From an uncultured Lachnospiraceae bacterium (GTDB lineage: Bacteria > Bacillota > Clostridia > Lachnospirales > Lachnospiraceae): a DNA stretch of 30,287 bases. The stretch is taken from the NCBI GenBank assembly GCA_910589195.1, contig CAJUTC010000041.1, positions 1 to 30,287 on the forward strand, given 5' to 3'. A program made the position numbers and the translations under genes. Of the stretch, positions 6,056 to 13,416 are shown in pieces; positions within the stretch are counted from its first letter, which is position 1, and each line of letters starts with the position of its first letter. Below the pieces are notes generated by a model. That model did not search any database. It was not told the DNA's origin and saw nothing but the letters and a program-made list of their open reading frames with translations.

Positions 6056-8065
6056 ATGAAAGATGGATTTATCCGGGTTGCGGCGGCAACCCCTACGATT
6101 AAAGTGGCAGATCCGGAATACAACCGAAAGCAAATTGTGAAGCTAATAGAAGAAGGGGCCAATGAACAGGTGAAGATCATGGTATTTCCGGAGCTTTGCC
6201 TTACCGGCTATACCTGCCAGGATTTATTTATGCAGCTTCCTTTGATCCGGAAGGCAAAGGAGGAGCTGAAACGGATTATAGATGCTTCCAAACCTCTGGA
6301 TATGCTGATTTTTGTAGGCCTTCCCTGGGAAATGGACGGAAAGCTGTATAATGGGGCAGCGGCTATCTGCCATGGAGAACTTTTGGGAATTGTCCCCAAA
6401 AAACATCTTCCCAACTATTCGGAATTTTATGAGCTGCGGAATTTCTGCCCAGGGAATGACCAGGCGATTGAAACCTGGGATCCGGATTTCAAAGACTGGA
6501 TTTATATGGGAAGCCATATGTTATTTCGATGCCGTGAGATTCCCTGGCTTGTGGTGGGAGCAGAAGTTTGCGAGGATGTATGGGTGCCATGCCCGCCCAG
6601 CATCAGCCATGCCATGGCTGGGGCGACGGTAATCGTGAACTGCTCTGCCAGTGATGAAACCACAGGCAAGGATGAATACCGCCACAATTTAATCTGCGGC
6701 CAGTCAGCAAGGCTGGTATGCGGTTATATTTACAGCAATGCGGGAGAAGGGGAATCCACCCAGGATCTGGTTTTTGGCGGCCAGAACATCATTGCGGAAA
6801 ATGGAACCTGCCTTGTGGAATCAAAGCGGTTTGTAAATGAAATGGTGATTGCAGACATGGATCTGGAACGGTTAAATAGTGAAAGAAGAAGAATGTCTAC
6901 TTTTCCCTCCCAGAGCCAGGCAGTTGCTATGGGGGCATTTCCGGGACAGAAAGAAAGCAGCCGCTTGCGGGAAAACTACATGGAAGTTATCTTTTCGTTA
7001 GAAGGTGAAGGAACGAAAGAGGCGGCGGCCAAAGAAACCACATGGCTGTTGAAGCGAAATATTGACAAAGCGCCATTTGTGCCGCATGACAGGCAGAAAC
7101 GGGAAAAGCGGTGCGAGGAAATCCTGTCGATCCAGGCCATGGGCCTTAAGAAGCGTCTGGAGCATACCGGCTGCGGCCACGCTGTAGTAGGTCTTTCCGG
7201 CGGTCTGGATTCTACGCTTGCCTTGCTGGTTACAGTCCGTGCCTTTGATTGGTTAAAGCTTCCCAGAAATCAAATCCACTGTATCACCATGCCATGCTTT
7301 GGCACCACTGACCGGACGTATCACAATGCCTGCCAAATTGCCAGACAGGTGGGAGCCAGCTTACAGGAGATTGCGATTAAGGATGCGGTAACCCTCCATT
7401 TCCGTGATATTGGACAGGACCCCGACCAGCATGACGTAACGTATGAAAACAGCCAGGCCAGAGAGCGGACCCAGATCTTGATGGATATTGCCAATCAGAT
7501 AAACGGTATGGTAATCGGGACAGGCGATATGTCAGAGCTGGCATTAGGATGGGCAACTTATAACGGCGACCATATGTCCATGTACGGGGTGAACGCAGGC
7601 GTTCCCAAAACGCTGGTGCGCCATCTGGTTCGGTATTTTGCGGATACCTGCGGGGAGGAAGAACTGAAAAAGGTGTTGGAAGATGTGCTGGATACACCGG
7701 TAAGCCCGGAACTGCTGCCGCCAGAAAATGGAGAAATTTCCCAAAAAACAGAAGATCTGGTAGGCCCTTATGAACTTCATGATTTTTTCCTTTACTATAT
7801 CCTACGCTTCGGATATATGCCTTCTAAGATTTACCGGATGGCAGTCCAAGCATTTGCGGGGGAATACAGCCAGGAAACTGTGAAGAAATGGCTGAATGTA
7901 TGTTACAGCCGCTTTTTTACCCAGCAGTTTAAGCGCTCCTGTCTTCCGGACGGGCCAAAGGTAGGTTCCGTATCCGTATCGCCAAGGGGTGATCTGCGGA
8001 TGCCAAGCGATGCCTGCAAACGGATCTGGATGGAGGATTTGGAACGGATCCAACAAATAGGATGA
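6056..8065 (+). CDS. nadE: Glutamine-dependent NAD+ synthetase
   Basis: A 669-residue two-domain enzyme making NAD+ from deamido-NAD+, ATP and glutamine in the cytoplasm. The N-terminal nitrilase-like amidase domain (about 5-290) supplies ammonia with the triad Glu46 (FPELCLTG), Lys115 or 116 (VPKKHLPNY) and Cys172 (EVCEDVW). The C-terminal synthetase domain (about 345-669) has the pyrophosphate loop SGGLDS (381-386) and the later TGDMSELALGWATYNGDHMS region. Length matches the long clostridial and mycobacterial type. The frame is open from 5957, but the first 33 residues are not family-like and MKDGFIRVAAATP at 6056 is the expected start, with GGAGCAGG upstream. Followed by a probable terminator at 8130. 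Confidence 0.95.
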   Translation: MKDGFIRVAAATPTIKVADPEYNRKQIVKLIEEGANEQVKIMVFPELCLTGYTCQDLFMQLPLIRKAKEELKRIIDASKPLDMLIFVGLPWEMDGKLYNGAAAICHGELLGIVPKKHLPNYSEFYELRNFCPGNDQAIETWDPDFKDWIYMGSHMLFRCREIPWLVVGAEVCEDVWVPCPPSISHAMAGATVIVNCSASDETTGKDEYRHNLICGQSARLVCGYIYSNAGEGESTQDLVFGGQNIIAENGTCLVESKRFVNEMVIADMDLERLNSERRRMSTFPSQSQAVAMGAFPGQKESSRLRENYMEVIFSLEGEGTKEAAAKETTWLLKRNIDKAPFVPHDRQKREKRCEEILSIQAMGLKKRLEHTGCGHAVVGLSGGLDSTLALLVTVRAFDWLKLPRNQIHCITMPCFGTTDRTYHNACQIARQVGASLQEIAIKDAVTLHFRDIGQDPDQHDVTYENSQARERTQILMDIANQINGMVIGTGDMSELALGWATYNGDHMSMYGVNAGVPKTLVRHLVRYFADTCGEEELKKVLEDVLDTPVSPELLPPENGEISQKTEDLVGPYELHDFFLYYILRFGYMPSKIYRMAVQAFAGEYSQETVKKWLNVCYSRFFTQQFKRSCLPDGPKVGSVSVSPRGDLRMPSDACKRIWMEDLERIQQIG

Positions 8066-8129
8066 TATTAGGGGCAAAAGGTGGAAAATCTGACGGAAGC
8101 ATGCTTGCAAGAGGATTTTTGACTTATGG

Positions 8130-8181
8130 ATCCGCCAAAAACATAAAAAGCAGCCGAAATCGGGCGGATTTTGAATATTTT
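8130..8181 (+). terminator. Probable terminator of nadE
   Basis: ATCCGCC (8130-8136) pairs with GGCGGAT (8163-8169), followed by TTTGAATATTTT. The 26-base loop is long and the T-run is interrupted. Confidence 0.45.
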
Positions 8182-8215
8182 GAGGATTGTGAGAACGCAA
8201 AGCAGGGAACAATCC

Positions 8216-8256
8216 GGTATCAGAGGTGACAAAAAACGTTTGCCACCAACATCATA
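8216..8256. repeat. Dispersed imperfect-palindromic repeat, copy 2
   Basis: Begins GGTATCAGAG and ends GCCACCAACATCATA, with CAAA/TTTG arms in the centre. It aligns along its length with 10808-10846 and in part with 111-143. It lies in the leader of the RNA methyltransferase gene, about 40 bases before its start codon. Confidence 0.55.
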
Positions 8257-8296
8257 GGAACTGCAAATCTGTGGATAAAGGAAAGCAAAACGCGAT

Positions 8297-9154
8297 ATGA
8301 TAAACAGTACAACCAATCGGCAAGTCCGCCGTGTGGCTAACCTTGCGAAAAAGGCGAGAACCAGGCGGGAAGAAGATTTATATGTAGCAGAAGGGCTCCG
8401 GATTTGCAGAGAGCTTAAGCCGGAGCAGACAGAAATCATTTATGTTACGGAAGGGTTTTTGCAGGAAGAAGACCATCAGGAACTGCTTAAGAAGTTTCGC
8501 TGGGAGCAAGTATCGGATCCGGTAATGAAAGTAATGGCAGATACCCAAACTCCTCAGGGTATTTTGGCATTGGTAAAGCAGCAGCATTACACGTTAGAAG
8601 AAATTTTAAACCAGACCCGAAAGGCCCATCTGATTCTATTGGAAACCATACAGGATCCCGGAAATTTAGGGACAATCTTAAGAGCCGGCGAAGGGGCCGG
8701 AATTACCGGTGTGATTATGGACGAATCAACAGCTGATATTTATAATCCAAAAGTAATCCGATCCGCTATGGGTTCAGCCTCCAGAGTACCATTTGTATAT
8801 GTGGAAAACCTGAGGCAGGCTTGTATCCGGATAAAAGAAGCGGGGATCCGGCTTTATGCTGCCTGCTTAAAAGGCAGCCGCCCGTATGATTTGGAGCATT
8901 TTACAGAGCCGTGCGGGTTCCTGATTGGGAATGAGGCTAAAGGTCTTACAGAAGAAATGATTTCTATGGCGGACGGGAGGATCCGGATTCCCATGGAAGG
9001 GCAGGTAGAGTCCTTAAACGCAGCAATGGCAGCCTCGATCCTAATGTTTGAGGCAGCCAGGCAGAGAAGGGGGGGCCTGCCGCGTCAGGGCGTCACCATG
9101 AATAAAAAGAGGCTCCTGCAGGCCAAAATAAAACGTCATAAAATTGTAAGTTGA
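8297..9154 (+). CDS. SpoU/TrmH-family RNA 2'-O-methyltransferase
   Basis: A 285-residue SPOUT enzyme using S-adenosylmethionine on tRNA or rRNA. An N-terminal substrate-binding domain (about 1-100, with the EDLYVAEGLRICREL stretch typical of the SpoU substrate-binding fold) precedes the trefoil-knot catalytic domain. Motif 1 is NLGTILRAGEGAGI (123-136), motif 2 GFLIGNEAKGL (207-217), motif 3 IPMEGQVESLNAAMAAS (231-247). The substrate base cannot be assigned; members of this type include 23S rRNA enzymes such as RlmB and TsnR relatives. A basic tail of about 30 residues (KKRLLQAKIKRHK) follows the knot. The ribosome binding site is weak (GGAAAG, 11 bases from the ATG). The stop codon overlaps the -35 box of the next promoter. 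Confidence 0.9.
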   Translation: MINSTTNRQVRRVANLAKKARTRREEDLYVAEGLRICRELKPEQTEIIYVTEGFLQEEDHQELLKKFRWEQVSDPVMKVMADTQTPQGILALVKQQHYTLEEILNQTRKAHLILLETIQDPGNLGTILRAGEGAGITGVIMDESTADIYNPKVIRSAMGSASRVPFVYVENLRQACIRIKEAGIRLYAACLKGSRPYDLEHFTEPCGFLIGNEAKGLTEEMISMADGRIRIPMEGQVESLNAAMAASILMFEAARQRRGGLPRQGVTMNKKRLLQAKIKRHKIVS

Positions 9155-9179
9155 GTTTCCATAGGGAGTATGTTATACT
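9151..9179 (+). promoter_or_regulatory. Promoter of the nfeD-SPFH pair
   Basis: TTGAGT (9151-9156), 17-base spacer, TATACT (9174-9179). Just downstream ATGGAAT (9181-9187) and ATTCCAT (9203-9209) form a perfect 7-base inverted repeat at the presumed 5' end of the message, which may be an operator or a stabilising hairpin. Confidence 0.6.
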
Positions 9180-9228
9180 GATGGAATAACTTGTAAATAA
9201 GGATTCCATAAAAAGAGGAGGGCTTTCA

Positions 9229-9666
9229 ATGGGAATCTTAGGATGGCTGATTGCGTTTGTTGTATTTTTGGGAATTGAGGCGGCTACCTTTGCGCTGACT
9301 ACCATTTGGTTTGCTGGCGGCTCACTGGTAGGGCTGATTCTCTGTATTTTAGGCGTAGGCAGGCGGATCCAGCTAGTAGCGTTTGTGATTGTATCCTTTG
9401 GCCTTTTATTTCTTACAAGGCCTTTGGCGCTTCAGTATATAAACCGTCGTACCAAGAAAACGAATGTGGAAGAAATCGCGGGAAAACAAGCCAGAATAAC
9501 GGAAGAAGTGGATAATGAAGCAGGAACTGGGGCGGCGGTTTTAAACGGCCAGACTTGGACGGTCAGGGCGGCTAAGGCAGGCGTAAGGATCCCCGTCGGC
9601 ACCATGGTAACGGTAAATTCTGTGGAAGGCGTAAAGCTGATTGTAGAACAATCAGAAAAGAATTAA
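9229..9666 (+). CDS. NfeD-like membrane protein
   Basis: A 145-residue protein of the short NfeD (NfeD1b) type: two to three hydrophobic segments in residues 1-63 followed by a soluble beta-rich OB-like domain (about 78-142) containing GKQARITEEVDN and GTMVTVNSVEGVKLIV. NfeD proteins are encoded beside SPFH/stomatin proteins and are thought to act together in membrane microdomain organisation; the next gene here is exactly such an SPFH protein, 85 bases downstream. The long NfeD form carries an extra ClpP-like protease domain, which is absent here. AGAGGAGG precedes the ATG by 7 to 8 bases. Confidence 0.88.
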   Translation: MGILGWLIAFVVFLGIEAATFALTTIWFAGGSLVGLILCILGVGRRIQLVAFVIVSFGLLFLTRPLALQYINRRTKKTNVEEIAGKQARITEEVDNEAGTGAAVLNGQTWTVRAAKAGVRIPVGTMVTVNSVEGVKLIVEQSEKN

Positions 9667-9692
9667 TGTGTGTTTATTTTATTATGGATGTG

Positions 9693-9721
9693 TTGGCACA
9701 GGAAGTAAGATAAAGTAAATA
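9693..9721 (+). promoter_or_regulatory. Candidate secondary promoter for the SPFH gene
   Basis: TTGGCA (9693-9698), 17-base spacer, TAAATA (9716-9721), in the gap between nfeD and the SPFH gene. The -10 is weak; the gene may simply be read from the upstream promoter. Confidence 0.3.
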
Positions 9722-9751
9722 TTCAGGTTTAGGAAAGGCAGGTAATGTTTT

Positions 9752-10699
9752 ATGGAAGGAATGGTAACCTTTATAAGCGGTTTTATGGCAATTATCTTTG
9801 TGCTGGTGGTAGTGCTGATTATACTCTCTTCCTGCATTAAGATTGTTCCTCAGGCCCAGGCCCTTGTAATTGAGCGTTTGGGAGCATATCTGGATACTTG
9901 GTCAGTAGGAATCCATTTCAGAATGCCTTTTGTGGATCGGGTTGCGAAAAAGGTGAACTTAAAAGAGCAGGTAGCGGATTTCCCGCCTCAGCCTGTGATT
10001 ACCAAAGATAATGTTACCATGCGGATTGATACGGTAGTATTTTTCCAGATAACCGATCCAAAGCTGTATGCTTACGGTGTGGAAAACCCTATTATGGCCA
10101 TTGAGAATTTAACGGCAACTACTCTTCGTAATATTATTGGTGATCTGGAGCTGGATCAGACTCTCACTTCCAGAGAAACCATTAATGCCAAAATGCGGGC
10201 ATCCCTTGATGTGGCGACGGATCCCTGGGGCATTAAAGTAAACCGGGTAGAGCTTAAGAATATTATCCCTCCCGCGGCGATTCAGGACGCCATGGAGAAG
10301 CAGATGAAGGCGGAACGGGAACGCCGGGAAGCTATCTTAAAAGCAGAAGGCGAGAAGAAATCTACCATTTTGGTGGCGGAAGGAAAGAAGGAATCTGCAA
10401 TCCTGGACGCAGAGGCAGAAAAGCAGGCCGCAATTCTCAGGGCTGAAGCTGAGAAAGAGAAAAAGATTAAAGAAGCGGAAGGCCAGGCGGAAGCTATTTT
10501 AAAGGTACAGAAGGCTCAGGCAGACGGTATCCGCTTTATTAAGGAAGCAGGGGCAGATCAGGCAGTGATTCAGTTGAAGAGCCTGGAAGCATTTGTGGCC
10601 GCGGCTGATGGAAAAGCCACAAAGATTATTATCCCTTCTGAGATTCAGGGGGCAGCAGGTCTGGTTAAGTCTTTAGCTGAAATCGGATCTAACAAGTAA
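9752..10699 (+). CDS. SPFH/stomatin-like protein (QmcA/paraslipin type)
   Basis: A 315-residue membrane-anchored scaffold. One N-terminal membrane segment (about 8-30) is followed by the SPFH/band 7 domain (about 31-190, with QALVIERLGAYLDTW, FRMPFVDRVAKKVNLKEQ and IIPPAAIQDAMEKQ) and an alanine/glutamate/lysine-rich coiled coil (about 185-265), then a short tail. Such proteins oligomerise in the inner leaflet and form functional membrane microdomains, often with NfeD and with proteases such as FtsH. The pairing with the preceding nfeD supports this. Start at 9752 has GGCAGG about 9 bases upstream; ATG at codon 4 is less well placed. Confidence 0.92.
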   Translation: MEGMVTFISGFMAIIFVLVVVLIILSSCIKIVPQAQALVIERLGAYLDTWSVGIHFRMPFVDRVAKKVNLKEQVADFPPQPVITKDNVTMRIDTVVFFQITDPKLYAYGVENPIMAIENLTATTLRNIIGDLELDQTLTSRETINAKMRASLDVATDPWGIKVNRVELKNIIPPAAIQDAMEKQMKAERERREAILKAEGEKKSTILVAEGKKESAILDAEAEKQAAILRAEAEKEKKIKEAEGQAEAILKVQKAQADGIRFIKEAGADQAVIQLKSLEAFVAAADGKATKIIIPSEIQGAAGLVKSLAEIGSNK

Positions 10700-10807
10700 A
10701 TGGTTTGCCGCAAAGGCAGGAATTAACAGGTAGTGGTGAAAAGAAGGCTGTACAGATGCCAGGGGAGTCCCGAAGCATTTGGGCGGCTTTCCTTTTCTTT
10801 ATATCAT

Positions 10808-10846
10808 GGTATCAGAGTCAAAAGACCTTTTGACACTAACATCATA
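10808..10846. repeat. Dispersed imperfect-palindromic repeat, copy 1
   Basis: The best preserved copy: GGTATCAGAG, then the dyad TCAAAAGACCTTTTGA (10818-10833), then CACTAACATCATA. The outer arms can pair in part with G-U pairs. It occupies the gap between the SPFH and patatin genes and contains a TTGACA that can serve as a -35 box. Confidence 0.6.
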
Positions 10847-10858
10847 TCGTAACATTAT
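10830..10858 (+). promoter_or_regulatory. Candidate patatin promoter with -35 inside the repeat
   Basis: TTGACA (10830-10835) lies within the repeat, CATTAT (10853-10858) just outside it, 17 bases apart. It is followed by the patatin start codon 29 bases later. Confidence 0.45.
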
Positions 10859-10887
10859 AAAAAGTTCCGCAAAGGATGGGAGAATGA

Positions 10888-12039
10888 ATGGATTGTAAAC
10901 TGGATTTATCCAGAGAATATGGCATCGTTTTAGAGGGGGGAGGAGCCAGAGGCTCCTACCAGATAGGCGCCTGGAAAGCCTTGCGGGAAGCCGGCATTAA
11001 GATACGGGGAATTGCCGGGGCCAGCGTAGGCGCGTTAAACGGGGCGCTAATGTGCATGGATGATCTGGAACATGCTGAATATATCTGGGAAAATATCCGT
11101 TATTCCCAGGTAATGGATATAGACGACCAGGTGATGGAATGTGTAAGGAAAGGGGATTTAAAGGCGATCCCCATCTCGGATGTCCTGTCAGAAGCCAAAC
11201 GGGTTTTAAAAGACCGGGGGTTTGATATCACCCCCTTAAGAAACCTGATTGATGAGGTTGTAAATGAAGGAAAAATTCGAAGCTCTGCCCGGGATCTGTT
11301 TGTATCAGCCATTTCAATTTCAGACTGGAAATCCCTGATTATTAATATGAAAGATGTACCAGACGGTCAGATGGGAGATATGCTCCTTGCCAGCGCCTAT
11401 TTTCCCGTCTTTAAATCAGAAAAGCTGGGAGGCAAACGCTATACCGACGGAGGAGGAGCCAATAATGTTCCAGTAGATGTTCTGGCTAACCAGGGGTATC
11501 AGGATCTGATTGTAATCCGAATTTACGGCCCGGGCCTGGATACAGAGCGTTTCTTTACCGTTCCGGAGAATGTAACTCTTTATCACATTGCGCCTCGCCA
11601 GAGCCTTGGGGGGATTTTGGAATTTGATCGAAAGAAAGCCAGAAAAAATATGACCCTTGGCTATTTAGACGGCAAACGGCTCCTTTATGGATTAGGGGGA
11701 AAGCGGTACTATATTTACGCGCCAGGAAGCGAAGCTTACTATTTTGACAAGATGATGTCGGAAATCCAGATTTTTTCCAGTTACCTGGAGCCGGAATTTA
11801 AGGAATACAAGTTGGAAGATATTGGCAAATACCGGATCTGCACCGAGAAAATTTTTCCGGCCCTTGCTGCCCGGGAAGGACTGAAAGGGCAGTGGGACTA
11901 TCGGGATATATATCTTTTGATTCTGGAAACATTAGCAAGGAAGCTGCGAATTTCCAGATTTCAGGTATATACAGTGGAGGAATTGCTGTTAAAGATTCAT
12001 CAAAAGCTGAGAAGTCTTGACAGAGGCCTGCAGATATAG
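10888..12039 (+). CDS. Patatin-like phospholipase
   Basis: A 383-residue predicted serine acyl hydrolase. The oxyanion loop GGGARG (17-22), nucleophile elbow GASVG (44-48, Ser46) and DGG (187-189, Asp187) make the complete Ser-Asp dyad of bacterial patatins, so it should be active on lipid esters. The catalytic domain covers about 10-215. The remaining 170 residues contain a conserved-looking basic/aromatic stretch (RKKARKNMTLGYLDGKRLLYGL) seen in this subfamily and a helical tail whose job I do not know. There is no signal peptide or clear membrane helix, so it is probably cytoplasmic or peripheral. The ribosome binding site is GGATGGGAG with about 5 bases to the ATG. Confidence 0.9.
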   Translation: MDCKLDLSREYGIVLEGGGARGSYQIGAWKALREAGIKIRGIAGASVGALNGALMCMDDLEHAEYIWENIRYSQVMDIDDQVMECVRKGDLKAIPISDVLSEAKRVLKDRGFDITPLRNLIDEVVNEGKIRSSARDLFVSAISISDWKSLIINMKDVPDGQMGDMLLASAYFPVFKSEKLGGKRYTDGGGANNVPVDVLANQGYQDLIVIRIYGPGLDTERFFTVPENVTLYHIAPRQSLGGILEFDRKKARKNMTLGYLDGKRLLYGLGGKRYYIYAPGSEAYYFDKMMSEIQIFSSYLEPEFKEYKLEDIGKYRICTEKIFPALAAREGLKGQWDYRDIYLLILETLARKLRISRFQVYTVEELLLKIHQKLRSLDRGLQI

Positions 12040-12045
12040 TAATTT
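12017..12045 (+). promoter_or_regulatory. Candidate promoter of the argF run
   Basis: TTGACA (12017-12022), 17-base spacer, TAATTT (12040-12045), overlapping the end of the patatin gene. The -35 is perfect, the -10 moderate. No ArgR box was recognised with confidence. Confidence 0.4.
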
Positions 12046-12100
12046 TGTAATTATAGACAAAATGGCGAATTTGGCTTAATTTGCGTGAGGAGGAAATAAT

Positions 12101-13093
12101 ATGAACTTAAAGGGACGAAACTTTTTAACATTAAAGGATTTTACTTCGGAAGAAATTCTCTATCTGCTGGATTTGGCGGCAGATTTGAAAGATAAAAAGA
12201 AAAAAGGGATTCCGGTAGATATTCATAGAGGAAAAAATGTAGCATTGATTTTTGAAAAAACCAGCACAAGAACCAGGTGTGCCTTTGAAGTGGCGGCTCA
12301 TGATTTGGGAATGGGAACCACTTACCTGGATCCAAGCGGTTCCCAGATCGGAAAGAAAGAAAGCATTGCCGATACAGCCAGGGTGCTGGGCCGCATGTAT
12401 GAGGGAATCGAATACCGGGGTTTTGGCCAGGAAATCGTGGAGGAGCTGGCAAAACATGCCGGGGTTCCGGTTTGGAACGGATTGACAAATGAATACCATC
12501 CAACCCAGATGCTGGCAGATATGCTGACCATAAGGGAACATTTAGGAAGGCTTGAAGGGGTAAAGCTGGTATATATGGGAGATGCCCGCTATAATATGGG
12601 AAATTCCCTGATGATTGCCTGTTCAAAACTGGGAATGGATTTTGTAGCCTGTGCGCCGAAAGCGTATTTCCCTAATGAGGAGCTGGTAAACCAGTGCAAA
12701 GCATACGCCAGGTCTTCCGGCGCCTCTATCACCTTAACAGAAGATGTGGCAGAAGGGGCAAAGGACGCAGACGTGATTTACACAGATGTGTGGGTGTCTA
12801 TGGGAGAACCGGATGAAGTTTGGGAGGAGCGGATCCGTGAACTTTCGCCTTATAAAGTAACTGACCAGGTAATGAAGCAGGCTAAACCAGAGGCGATATT
12901 CCTTCACTGCCTGCCCTCATTCCATGATTTAAAAACTAAGATTGGAAGGGAGATGGGGGAGCGGTTTGGTATCCAGGATATGGAAGTAACCGATCAAGTA
13001 TTTGAGTCGGCCCAGTCAAAGGTGTTTGATGAGGCGGAAAACAGGATGCACACCATTAAAGCTGTGATGGCGGCCACATTAGGGGAAGCATAA
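12101..13093 (+). CDS. argF: Ornithine carbamoyltransferase
   Basis: A 330-residue enzyme joining carbamoyl phosphate and ornithine to citrulline in arginine synthesis (or running in reverse as ArcB in arginine deiminase catabolism). Carbamoyl phosphate binding STRTR is at 55-59 and HPTQ at 133-136; the ornithine site has DVWVSMG (229-235) and HCLPSFHD (269-276). All catalytic residues are present. No arcA, arcC or other arg gene is adjacent, so sequence alone does not separate ArgF from ArcB; I prefer the biosynthetic name with reservation. An excellent GAGGAGG precedes the ATG. It heads a tight run: the next gene starts 2 bases after the stop. Confidence 0.93.
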   Translation: MNLKGRNFLTLKDFTSEEILYLLDLAADLKDKKKKGIPVDIHRGKNVALIFEKTSTRTRCAFEVAAHDLGMGTTYLDPSGSQIGKKESIADTARVLGRMYEGIEYRGFGQEIVEELAKHAGVPVWNGLTNEYHPTQMLADMLTIREHLGRLEGVKLVYMGDARYNMGNSLMIACSKLGMDFVACAPKAYFPNEELVNQCKAYARSSGASITLTEDVAEGAKDADVIYTDVWVSMGEPDEVWEERIRELSPYKVTDQVMKQAKPEAIFLHCLPSFHDLKTKIGREMGERFGIQDMEVTDQVFESAQSKVFDEAENRMHTIKAVMAATLGEA

Positions 13094-13095
13094 CC

Positions 13096-13413
13096 ATGTA
13101 TGAACAGGGAATAAAAGGACACAGCAGCCGGAGCAGCCGGAGCATGGATTTTTTTCTTGATTTTCTTCATATAACAGTAGGGATTCTGATCGTGATTCTT
13201 GCCGTGTTTTCCTTTTTGAATCCAGATCGGAATCTTGTGCTATTTCCGGTGATTTTTATGCTGGCAGCGATTTTAAACCTGGTAAATGGCTGGGTAAAAA
13301 TAAAAAGGAGCGGAAGGGATCGGAAAAAACAGCTTTCTGGTGCAGGGCTGCTGCTTTTTGGAATCAGCCTGGTGCTGCTTTCTGCCATCAGTGCGTTGAG
13401 TATCTGGAGATAA
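13096..13413 (+). CDS. Small membrane protein of unknown function
   Basis: 105 residues with a polar Ser/Arg-rich N-terminus (1-17) and three predicted membrane segments at about 19-41, 48-67 and 82-101, separated by a basic loop (KIKRSGRDRKKQ, 68-79). I recognise no characterised family. It is squeezed between argF and birA with gaps of 2 and 3 bases, so it is almost certainly translated with them; no separate Shine-Dalgarno is strong, which suggests translational coupling. The basic loop between segments two and three is probably cytoplasmic. Confidence 0.7.
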   Translation: MYEQGIKGHSSRSSRSMDFFLDFLHITVGILIVILAVFSFLNPDRNLVLFPVIFMLAAILNLVNGWVKIKRSGRDRKKQLSGAGLLLFGISLVLLSAISALSIWR

Positions 13414-13416
13414 AAA

